Origin: Collinsella aerofaciens
GTDB taxonomy: Bacteria > Actinomycetota > Coriobacteriia > Coriobacteriales > Coriobacteriaceae
Reading direction: 5' to 3'
Assembly: GCF_018785245.1 (NCBI RefSeq)
Contig: NZ_WQPL01000022.1
Location: 115,737 to 179,736, forward strand
Length of the DNA stretch: 64,000 nt
The position numbers and the translations under genes are program-made. The first letter of the stretch is position 1, and each line of letters opens with the position of its first letter. The notes beneath the pieces were generated by a model. That model searched no databases. It was not told where the DNA came from and saw only the letters and a list, made by a program, of their open reading frames with translations. This document shows, in pieces, positions 1 through 6,320 of this stretch.

Positions 1-12
1 CATTCGTCGTTA

Positions 13-558
13 CTAGGACAGGTCATCTTCGTAGGGCATCAGATCTGCCAGATAGCCCTTTTCCTTGAGCATGGCCTCGATCTCGTCGAGGGTTTGCTCA
101 TCCTCCGCCGCGATGCGATGGAAGTGGTAGCCGCTCGTCACCGTCAGCAGCGGGAAACTCTTGCCGCTCTCGATATCGTGCAGGTAGCGCTCAACATCGC
201 GACGATTGCGGATGTCCAGGTCGGCCGTGATCTTACCGTACACGCGGTGATTGACAATCACGTTGAGCACGGCGCCTCCGGCGTCGACGATACTCGTGAG
301 CTCATCGCCTGCCTGCTCCACGCCGTGGCGAACCTTGACCAAGCGCGTGGGCACAGCGGGGCTGCTGGAGGCCTCCTGCAGCACGTAGCCGCGATTGGTC
401 GCCACGATATCGTGCCCGTCGGCGCGCAGCAGAGCGATGTCTTGCACGACAATCTGGCGGCTCACACCCACCTCGCGGGCAAGTGCGCTGCCCGAAACGG
501 GCTCCTTGGCTTCCTCGAGCACGCCCATGATGGCACGACGACGCTCGCGGGCGTCCAT
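13..558 (-). CDS. niaR: NiaR-type niacin-responsive repressor
   Basis: 181 aa. The N-terminal ~65 residues form a winged helix (motif SGSALAREVGVSRQIVVQDI). The rest matches the 3H domain, with His residues spread through it (VNHRVYGKI near 105, HDIES near 130, GYHFHRI near 145) that in this family bind metal and sense nicotinate. NiaR represses NAD synthesis or niacin uptake genes. It is the last gene of the leftward nadA-nadB-nadC-niaR operon; its ATG overlaps the nadC stop by one base (TAATG), so the two are translationally coupled. The 19-bp dyad over the operon promoter at 3922-3965 is the natural operator candidate, which would make the operon autoregulated. Family call is firm; the exact ligand is inferred. 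Confidence 0.9.
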   Translation of the reverse strand: MDARERRRAIMGVLEEAKEPVSGSALAREVGVSRQIVVQDIALLRADGHDIVATNRGYVLQEASSSPAVPTRLVKVRHGVEQAGDELTSIVDAGGAVLNVIVNHRVYGKITADLDIRNRRDVERYLHDIESGKSFPLLTVTSGYHFHRIAAEDEQTLDEIEAMLKEKGYLADLMPYEDDLS

Positions 559-1418
559 TATTTACCGTCCAACAGACGCAGGTGCTTGAGCGAGAGGTCG
601 AGAATCGGCGCAGAGTGCGTCAACGCCCCCGAGCTAATAAAGTCAACGCCCAGGTCGGCGAGCGCGCGGATATTGTTGGCATCCACGTTGCCCGAGCACT
701 CGGTCTTGGCACGGCCGGCGATAAGCTCAATCGCGGCAGCCATATCGTCGTGGGTCATGTTGTCGAACATGATGATGTCGGCGCCGGCCTCCACAGCCTC
801 GCGCACCATGTCCAGGTTCTCGCACTCGATCTCGACCGTCGTGGTAAACGATGCATGGGCGCGCGCCATCTCGATCGCACGCGTCACGCCACCGGCGGCA
901 TCGATGTGGTTGTCCTTGAGCATGACAGCCGTCGACAGGTTATAGCGGTGGTTGCTGCCGCCGCCGATCTCGACCGCGGCCTTCTCGAAGACGCGCATGC
1001 CCGGCGTGGTCTTGCGTGTGTCGACAAGCACGGTCTTGGTGCCCTCGAGCGCCGCGGCCATCTGGTGCGTATAGGTAGCGATGCCGCTCATGCGCTGCAG
1101 GTAGTTGAGCGCCACGCGCTCGCCCGAAAGCAGCACGCGCGCATCGCCACGCACCTGCCCCACGTGGTCGCCGGCGTGAACCTCGTCACCGTCGGCAACA
1201 TCAAACAGCACCGAACTCTGCGAATCCAGCAGCTCAAAGGTGCGAGCGAACACATCCAGACCCGCGATGATGCCATCGGCCTTGGCGATAAGCTCCACCG
1301 TGGCGGGACGCGCCGTGGGACACACGCTCGCCGTGCTCACGTCCTCAAAGGTAATGTCCTCGCGCAGAGCCTGCAAAATCAGATCATCGACGACGAGCTT
1401 CATGGTAATGGGATTCAT
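558..1418 (-). CDS. nadC: Nicotinate-nucleotide pyrophosphorylase (carboxylating)
   Basis: 286 aa, the usual length. It converts quinolinate and PRPP to nicotinate mononucleotide, CO2 and PPi in the cytoplasm. Visible family motifs are LNYLQRMSGIAT near 105, the DTRKTTPGMR loop near 137 that binds quinolinate/PRPP, the GGGSNHRYNLSTAVMLKDNH stretch near 160, and a phosphate-binding end with VDANNIRALADLGVDFIS. The ATG at 1418 has GGAGGAG six bases upstream, and that ribosome site spans the nadB stop, so nadB and nadC are coupled. Third gene of the NAD operon. Confidence 0.95.
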   Translation of the reverse strand: MNPITMKLVVDDLILQALREDITFEDVSTASVCPTARPATVELIAKADGIIAGLDVFARTFELLDSQSSVLFDVADGDEVHAGDHVGQVRGDARVLLSGERVALNYLQRMSGIATYTHQMAAALEGTKTVLVDTRKTTPGMRVFEKAAVEIGGGSNHRYNLSTAVMLKDNHIDAAGGVTRAIEMARAHASFTTTVEIECENLDMVREAVEAGADIIMFDNMTHDDMAAAIELIAGRAKTECSGNVDANNIRALADLGVDFISSGALTHSAPILDLSLKHLRLLDGK

Positions 1419-1421
1419 GGT

Positions 1422-2798
1422 CTACTCCTCCACGGCCTGTGTGCCGGCGGCACGGGCCAAATCATCGATTGCCAGGGCGTCGGCGCTCAGGGCGCGATGA
1501 CGGCCATCGAGCGCGGGATCGCCCGCCTGCTCCACGGCCAGCGACTCGCCGGTGCGCATGTACCACGCGGCGCGACGACCCCAGACTAGGGACTCGAGCA
1601 AGCTGTTGGAAGCTAGGCGGTTCTTGCCGTGAACACCGTTGCAAGCCGTCTCGCCCGCGGCGTAGAGCTCGGGCATCGAGGTGCGACCGTCCTTGTCGAC
1701 CCACACGCCGCCCATAAAGTAGTGCTGCGTGGGCGTAACGGGGATGGGCTCGTCCAAGATGTCGCGGCCGTCCTCCAGGCAGCGCGCGCGGATGTTGGCA
1801 AAGTGCCCGGTCACCACATCGCGCTCGACGGGGGCAAAGCTCAGCCACTCGTGCTCGGTGCCGTCCTGCTTCATCTGCTCGCGAATGGCGGCTGCGACCA
1901 CATCGCGCGGCTGGAGCTCATCGGTAAAGCGCTCGCCGGCGGCGTTAAGCAAAATCGCCCCCTCGCCGCGGCAGCTCTCGCTGATCAGGAAGGTGCGGCC
2001 CGGCTGCGGCGAGAACAGTCCCGTGGGGTGAATCTGCACGTAGTCCAGGTGCTCCATCTTAATGCCATGCTCCTGAGCAATGTAGCAGGCATCGCCCGTG
2101 AGCTGCGGGTAGTTGGTCGAATGGTCGTATACGCCTCCGATACCGCCCGTCGCCCACAGTGTGTGGCGGGCATGAATCTTAAACGGCTCGCTGGCATGCA
2201 CGCCCTCGGCGGCGTTTGCCAGCTCGTCGGCGGGACGAACCGAGTTGTCCTCATCCACGGGAACGGCAACGACGCCGGTGCACACCGTGGCCCCATCGCG
2301 CTCAGCCGTCAGGATGTCGGTCATGGCCACGTGCTCCAAAATCTGCACGTTATCCAGCTTGCGGACGGCCTGAAGCAGCTTGGTTGTGATCTCCTTGCCC
2401 GTAATGTCGGCATGGAAGGCAATGCGCGGGCGGCTGTGTGCGCCCTCGCGGGTAAAGTCGAGGCTGCCGTCGGCCTTGCGCTCAAAATCCACGCCCATCG
2501 CTAGCAGGTCGTTGATGACCGAGCGGCTCGAGCGGATCATGATGTCGACGCTCTCGCGGCGGTTCTCGTAGTGGCCGGCGTGCATGGTGTCCTCAAAGAA
2601 GGCATCGTAGTCAGAGCCTTCGGGCAGCACACAAATGCCGCCCTGAGCGAGCATCGAATCGCACTCGTCGACAGCACCCTTGGAGAGCATGACCACGCGC
2701 GTGCTCGTCGGCAGATTGAGAGCCGCGTACAGACCCGCCACGCCGCAACCGGCAATGACGACGTCACACTCCATATCGGGGTATTGTTTGGTTTCCAC
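1422..2798 (-). CDS. nadB: L-aspartate oxidase, short form
   Basis: 458 aa from a GTG start at 2798, chosen because GGGAGAGG lies just upstream and the FAD-binding motif (DVVIAGCGVAGLYAALNL) follows at once; the frame stays open further upstream but that part overlaps nadA. NadB oxidises L-aspartate to iminoaspartate with FAD, feeding NadA. Fumarate reductase/NadB-family motifs include the AQGGI loop, REGAHSRPRIAF, HPTGLF, SESCRGEGAILLN and the C-terminal GKNRLASNSLLESLVWGRRA. About 100 residues of the helical C-terminal domain of the E. coli type are missing: after the last FAD motif only ~50 residues remain. Short NadBs are also known in clostridia, so it is probably functional. Confidence 0.92.
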   Translation of the reverse strand: METKQYPDMECDVVIAGCGVAGLYAALNLPTSTRVVMLSKGAVDECDSMLAQGGICVLPEGSDYDAFFEDTMHAGHYENRRESVDIMIRSSRSVINDLLAMGVDFERKADGSLDFTREGAHSRPRIAFHADITGKEITTKLLQAVRKLDNVQILEHVAMTDILTAERDGATVCTGVVAVPVDEDNSVRPADELANAAEGVHASEPFKIHARHTLWATGGIGGVYDHSTNYPQLTGDACYIAQEHGIKMEHLDYVQIHPTGLFSPQPGRTFLISESCRGEGAILLNAAGERFTDELQPRDVVAAAIREQMKQDGTEHEWLSFAPVERDVVTGHFANIRARCLEDGRDILDEPIPVTPTQHYFMGGVWVDKDGRTSMPELYAAGETACNGVHGKNRLASNSLLESLVWGRRAAWYMRTGESLAVEQAGDPALDGRHRALSADALAIDDLARAAGTQAVEE

Positions 2799-2816
2799 AG
2801 GAATCCTCTCCCTTGT

Positions 2817-2851
2817 AATGTGACATAAGGAACTGTCCCTCATGTCACATT
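2817..2851. repeat. REP-like inverted repeat between nadA and nadB
   Basis: Perfect 10-bp arms AATGTGACAT (2817-2826) and ATGTCACATT (2842-2851) around a 15-nt spacer whose complement holds AGGGACAGTTCCTT. The spacer matches the GGGACGTTCCTT core of the other short palindromes in this window. It lies inside the nad operon, between the nadA stop and the nadB ribosome site, and could act as an intercistronic hairpin. Confidence 0.7.
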
Positions 2852-2854
2852 GGC

Positions 2855-3880
2855 TTAGCGCGCCGCGTACTCGAGCATGCGGTCGAGCGTAAGTTTGGCC
2901 TGGTCGGCAGCCTCGTCCGACACGCCGATCTGCACCTCGCCCTCGCCCGTCTCCAGGCAGTGCACGAGCTTTTCGAGCGTGATGAGATCCATGTTGACGC
3001 AGGTGGGCTGCACCGCCGGGAAGTAGAACTTCTTGCCGGTGCCCTGGCAGCGGCGCTCGAGCTCGTAGAGCACGCCGCGGACCGTCACGATGATGAACTC
3101 GCTCGCGTCCGACTCCTCGGCGAACTTGATAATACCGGCGGTGGAGCCGATGTAGTCGGCCTCGGCCAGGACGTCGGCCTTGCACTCGGGGTGCGCCAGC
3201 ACGAGCGCGTCGGGGTGGGCCTCCGTCGCGTCGACGATCTGCTCGACGGTGATGATGTGATGGCGCGGGCAGTAGCCGTTGTTGAGGATGACGTGCTTTT
3301 GCGGCACCTGCTCGGCTACGAAGCGACCGAGGTTTTGGTCGGGAATGAACAGGACATGCTGCTGTGGCAGCTCGGACACGATCTTGACGGCGTTGGAGCT
3401 GGTGACGCACACGTCACTCCAGCTCTTGATCTCAACCGTCGAGTTGACGTAGCAGACCACGGCAAGGTCGTCGCCATACTCGGCGCGCGCCGCGTCGACC
3501 GTCTCGTGCTTGACCATATGAGCCATGGGGCAATCCGCACCCGGCTCGGGCAGCAGCACGGTTTTGGTGGGGTTGAGCAGCTTGGCGCTCTCGCCCATAA
3601 ACTCCACGCCGCACAGCACGATCGTCTGCTGCGGCAGGCTCTTGGCAAGCTTTGCCAGGTAGAAGCTATCGCCGACGTAATCGGCAACGGCTTGGACCTC
3701 GGGCGCCACATAGTAGTGTGCCAGGATCACCGCGTCACGTTGGGTTTTTAGTTGCTGAATGGCCTCGACGAGCTCTGCGGGCACCAGTGCCGCGCGCTCC
3801 GTTGCCGTCGTTGCCGATGCTAGGCCGGCCGCGATATCGCGCGCAAGCTCCGACGCATCCATGTTCGCGCTCTGTGCCAT
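2855..3880 (-). CDS. nadA: Quinolinate synthase A
   Basis: 341 aa. It condenses iminoaspartate with dihydroxyacetone phosphate to quinolinate on a [4Fe-4S] cluster. The three cluster cysteines of the family are visible in VLCGVEFMGESAKLLNP, in LAHPECKADVLAEADYIGST and in FPAVQPTCVNMDL; the substrate motif ILAHYYVAPEVQ is near residue 53. The ATG at 3880 (MAQS) is preferred over the TTG three bases upstream because AGAGGGG sits at the right distance. First gene of the NAD operon, directly downstream of the dyad-covered promoter. Confidence 0.95.
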   Translation of the reverse strand: MAQSANMDASELARDIAAGLASATTATERAALVPAELVEAIQQLKTQRDAVILAHYYVAPEVQAVADYVGDSFYLAKLAKSLPQQTIVLCGVEFMGESAKLLNPTKTVLLPEPGADCPMAHMVKHETVDAARAEYGDDLAVVCYVNSTVEIKSWSDVCVTSSNAVKIVSELPQQHVLFIPDQNLGRFVAEQVPQKHVILNNGYCPRHHIITVEQIVDATEAHPDALVLAHPECKADVLAEADYIGSTAGIIKFAEESDASEFIIVTVRGVLYELERRCQGTGKKFYFPAVQPTCVNMDLITLEKLVHCLETGEGEVQIGVSDEAADQAKLTLDRMLEYAAR

Positions 3881-3915
3881 CAAGGCCCCTCTCTTTTGGC
3901 GAATCTTGGGGCTTT

Positions 3916-3965
3916 AGTATGACACCTAGGTTTACAGCTGACAAGACAGCTGTAAACCTAGGTGT
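3916..3965 (-). promoter_or_regulatory. nad operon promoter and probable NiaR operator
   Basis: Perfect 19-bp inverted repeat ACACCTAGGTTTACAGCTG (3922-3940) and its complement (3947-3965), 6-nt spacer. Read leftward, a -35 TTGTCA (complement of 3939-3944) and a -10 CATACT (complement of 3916-3921) are 17 bp apart, and that spacer is exactly the inner dyad arm, so a bound protein would block RNA polymerase. NiaR encoded in the same operon is the obvious candidate. Confidence 0.75.
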
Positions 3966-3978
3966 AAAGTTGAAATAA

Positions 3979-4215
3979 AGATTCAATCATGCGGCAGGTC
4001 CATTTTCGAACTGGCAAGCTGAGGATGGTCGAGCTCTCGATAGCGCAGGAGGCATCTTTAGGCGCCCGCCGCGCATGGTCGACGGCATGCCCGTAGCCGG
4101 GCACACCGGACACGGCTTTGGAACCAAGAGCATTAAGCTTGCCGTCGAGCGCATGAACGGCAACTGCCAGTTCCGCATCAACGGCAACCGGTTTGAGCTG
4201 CGCGCCGTGATGTAA
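3979..4215 (+). pseudogene. Remnant of a GHKL-type sensor kinase C-terminus
   Basis: The frame ending in TAA at 4213-4215 reads GHTGHGFGTKSIKLAVERM and then NGNRFELRAVM. This matches the end of a GHKL (HATPase_c_5) domain of Agr-type kinases: the HGFGxKSI G-box, then a short strand ending the protein. There is no start codon or ribosome site, and the N-terminal kinase body is absent. It is a decayed fragment between the nad operon and the next gene. Basis: seen translation plus family knowledge. Confidence 0.6.
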
Positions 4216-4275
4216 GGGCGCGACAAGCCGGCGCCGCGCTCGACCCGTCAGGGCCGCCTTGCCGGCGCCAGTCCG

Positions 4276-4851
4276 CTACAGCGGCGCGGCTGCCGGGGTC
4301 AGCTGCTTGATGTATGCCCACATGCGCTGCTTGGCAGCTTTGTCAGTGAGCGCCGCCTCAAAACCGTCGAGCGCGAGCACGCGACGACCCTGCACATGGG
4401 CGACCAAGCCGGGCTTGAGCATAGCGGTATCAAAGTCGTCGATTGCCACGAGCATGTCGGCATAGGTCTCGCGCATGGTATCGGCCGCGCGATCGTCCAA
4501 CAGCAGGACCGCCTCGGGGTCCAAGGCCTCGAGCGCCTCGCGGAACAGCTCGCACGGCAGGCCCTCGCCTATCGCAACCGCTCCGTCGCCCGCGCCGGCA
4601 ACGCTTGCCAGCACGCAGAAATCCTCGGGCGCGTAGCCGATGGCACCGAGCGCCTTGCGCAGCGCGGCACCGTCCGGACCGGCAGCCAGCTCGCCGCCCG
4701 CACGCTCGGCATCGTCTAAATCACCTTTTACCAGCACAATCGGCGAGCACGCGTTGCCCGCGATACGCACGCCGCGACCCGCGAGCGATGCGAGCTCCTG
4801 CTCGGTCGCCTGGGCGATAGCTTCTTTTTTCTGGCTTTGTGACGTGGACAT
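4276..4851 (-). CDS. Hypothetical protein, 191 aa
   Basis: Family not recognised. The start at 4851 (MSTSQSQ) is chosen because GGAGAG precedes it by three bases; a further ATG upstream overlaps a TATAAT -10 (complement of 4880-4885) and is unlikely to be translated. The protein is soluble, acidic and alanine-rich. It has a hydrophobic beta stretch SPIVLVKGDL near 37, an LPCEL.EALEAL helix and a VAHVQGRRVLALDGFEAAL segment near 155. Single-gene unit, divergent from trxA across a short shared promoter region. Confidence 0.75.
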   Translation of the reverse strand: MSTSQSQKKEAIAQATEQELASLAGRGVRIAGNACSPIVLVKGDLDDAERAGGELAAGPDGAALRKALGAIGYAPEDFCVLASVAGAGDGAVAIGEGLPCELFREALEALDPEAVLLLDDRAADTMRETYADMLVAIDDFDTAMLKPGLVAHVQGRRVLALDGFEAALTDKAAKQRMWAYIKQLTPAAAPL

Positions 4852-4987
4852 GCGCTCTCCAATCGTTTGCGTGCCCACCATTATATAAAAGAGCCGCCCG
4901 CGAGTGGTTGCATTGCGGGCCGTTGGGTATAAGCACGGTCGTACTGAGTTTTACGCGGCCGAGCCGCGTCGCACTATGGAGGTCACC

Positions 4988-5308
4988 ATGGCTGACATTA
5001 AGCAGATTACCCCCGAGAACTTCGATTCCGTCGTTAACGGCAGCCTTCCCGTGCTGGTTGATTTTTGGGCACCGTGGTGCGGTCCCTGTCGTTCGCTCTC
5101 GCCCATCGTTGACGAAGTGGCCGACGAGCTGGCCGGCAAACTTGCCGTCGCCAAATGCAACGTCGACGACAATCAGGACCTGGCCATGAAGTTTGGCGTC
5201 ATGAGCATCCCCACGCTGGTTGTATTTAAGAACGGCGAGGAAATTGACCGCTCCGTTGGCGCGCTACCCAAGGCCAGGCTGCAGGCGCTGCTTGAGAAGC
5301 ACCTGTAA
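4988..5308 (+). CDS. trxA: Thioredoxin
   Basis: 106 aa, standard thioredoxin length. The redox site WCGPC is at residues ~29-33 (VDFWAPWCGPCRSLSP), the cis-proline region is MSIPTLVVFKNGE, and the fold is complete. It reduces protein disulfides in the cytoplasm with thioredoxin reductase (not in this window). ATG at 4988 with GGAGG seven bases upstream; TATAAG at ~4927 is a plausible -10. Transcription probably ends at the hairpin 5419-5451. Confidence 0.97.
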   Translation: MADIKQITPENFDSVVNGSLPVLVDFWAPWCGPCRSLSPIVDEVADELAGKLAVAKCNVDDNQDLAMKFGVMSIPTLVVFKNGEEIDRSVGALPKARLQALLEKHL

Positions 5309-5418
5309 TACGCCGGTCATGTGCTGCCGTCCATGAGCGGTTTTGCGCCGCTCACCGGAGAGCCGGGCGCTGCGCCCGCGACCACGGATAGTATGGTAGT
5401 CACAAACAGCCCCCAGTG

Positions 5419-5457
5419 AACGGGTGCGGGTCAGACAGACTCGCACCCGTTTTCTTA
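5419..5457 (+). terminator. Rho-independent terminator after trxA
   Basis: Arms AACGGGTGCG (5419-5428) and CGCACCCGTT (5442-5451) are perfectly complementary, with a 13-nt loop and a following TTTTCTT. Confidence 0.8.
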
Positions 5458-5528
5458 TGCGGCGATGCGCAAAGCGGGCGTAGTAGAATCTGAACCACTG
5501 ATTAGACCCGTATAAAAGGAGATTTCCC

Positions 5529-5777
5529 ATGCATGACGTCGGAATGAACATGAGCCAGCTTGCCATGAGCGTCAAGCAGGTCGACGACACGATCGAGCTC
5601 GCCCACGAGTGGAGCCATCAGCTGCTGCATGCGACCGAGAACTTTGATATGGAGCGCATTGGTGCCAAACTCGAGGCCGCCATGGCGGCGCTCCACGAGG
5701 CGCACGACGCACTCGAGGGCTACGAGGAGGCCATCGAGGCCGACCATAACTCCGTTGGCTCCGTAAAGCTGGTGTAG
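5529..5777 (+). CDS. Small helical protein upstream of nikR, 82 aa
   Basis: Not recognised. ATG at 5529 with AAGGAGA at good spacing. The sequence is almost entirely helix-forming and acidic with regularly spaced His (HEWSHQLLHATENF, then LEAAMAALHEAHDALEGYEEAIEADH), resembling a short coiled coil or helical hairpin with possible metal ligands. Its stop lies one base before the nikR GTG, so the two are cotranslated. Position before NikR and the hyp genes suggests a role in nickel handling or hydrogenase biogenesis; that is inference from context only. A -10-like TAGAAT lies at about 5485-5490. Confidence 0.8.
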   Translation: MHDVGMNMSQLAMSVKQVDDTIELAHEWSHQLLHATENFDMERIGAKLEAAMAALHEAHDALEGYEEAIEADHNSVGSVKLV

Positions 5778-5778
5778 C

Positions 5779-6291
5779 GTGACCGAGCACGAGCACACCT
5801 GCGATCACGGACACGAGCATTCGCACGGGCCGACTGGCGACGCGGACTGCCGTTGCAGCGGCTCCACCTCCGAACTGGTCCGCTTTTCGGTCACCGCGCC
5901 CGACGACCTGCTGCGCCGCTTTGACGAGCAGATCGCGCGCCGCGGTGACGTGGCCAACCGTTCCGAGGCCGTACGCGATCTGATTCGCGCCTCGATCGCC
6001 AAGGAGCAGATGCGAACGCCCAACGAGCAGGTCATCGGGTCGCTCACCATGATTTACGACCATCACACCGGCGACCTGACGCGCCGTCTGGACGAGGTGC
6101 AGCACGACTACACCGACGAGATTGTCTCGACCATGCACGTGCATCTGGACCACCACAACTGCCTGGAGATTCTGGCGCTCAAGGGTCGCGGCAAACGCGT
6201 CTACGAGCTGGCAGACCGTCTGCTGGGACTGCGCGGGGTTAAACACGGCGAGCTCACCTGTGCCGCCACCGAGCAGAGCCTGGGGCTGTAA
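5779..6291 (+). CDS. nikR: NikR nickel-responsive regulator with His/Cys-rich N-terminus
   Basis: 170 aa from a GTG start. Residues ~30-75 are the ribbon-helix-helix DNA-binding domain (RFSVTAPDDLLRRFDEQIARRG...RSEAVRDLIR). The C-terminal half is the ACT-like nickel domain, whose ligands are visible: His in MIYDHH, and HVHLDHHNCLE carrying the His-X-His and Cys of the square-planar Ni site. About 30 extra N-terminal residues contain HEHTCDHGHEHSHG and CRC, a metal-binding tail absent from E. coli NikR (~133 aa). It lies one base after the 82-aa gene and 29 nt before hypF. It probably represses nickel uptake, and perhaps its own block. Confidence 0.92.
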   Translation: MTEHEHTCDHGHEHSHGPTGDADCRCSGSTSELVRFSVTAPDDLLRRFDEQIARRGDVANRSEAVRDLIRASIAKEQMRTPNEQVIGSLTMIYDHHTGDLTRRLDEVQHDYTDEIVSTMHVHLDHHNCLEILALKGRGKRVYELADRLLGLRGVKHGELTCAATEQSLGL

Positions 6292-6320
6292 CAGCACACA
6301 TTTCAATGAAGGAGGATCGC

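Noticed and set aside
2799-3410. N-terminal extension of the nadB frame by about 200 codons
   Set aside because: It overlaps nadA on the same strand, has Arg/Pro/His-biased nonsense composition and no ribosome site; the GTG at 2798 has one and the FAD motif follows immediately.
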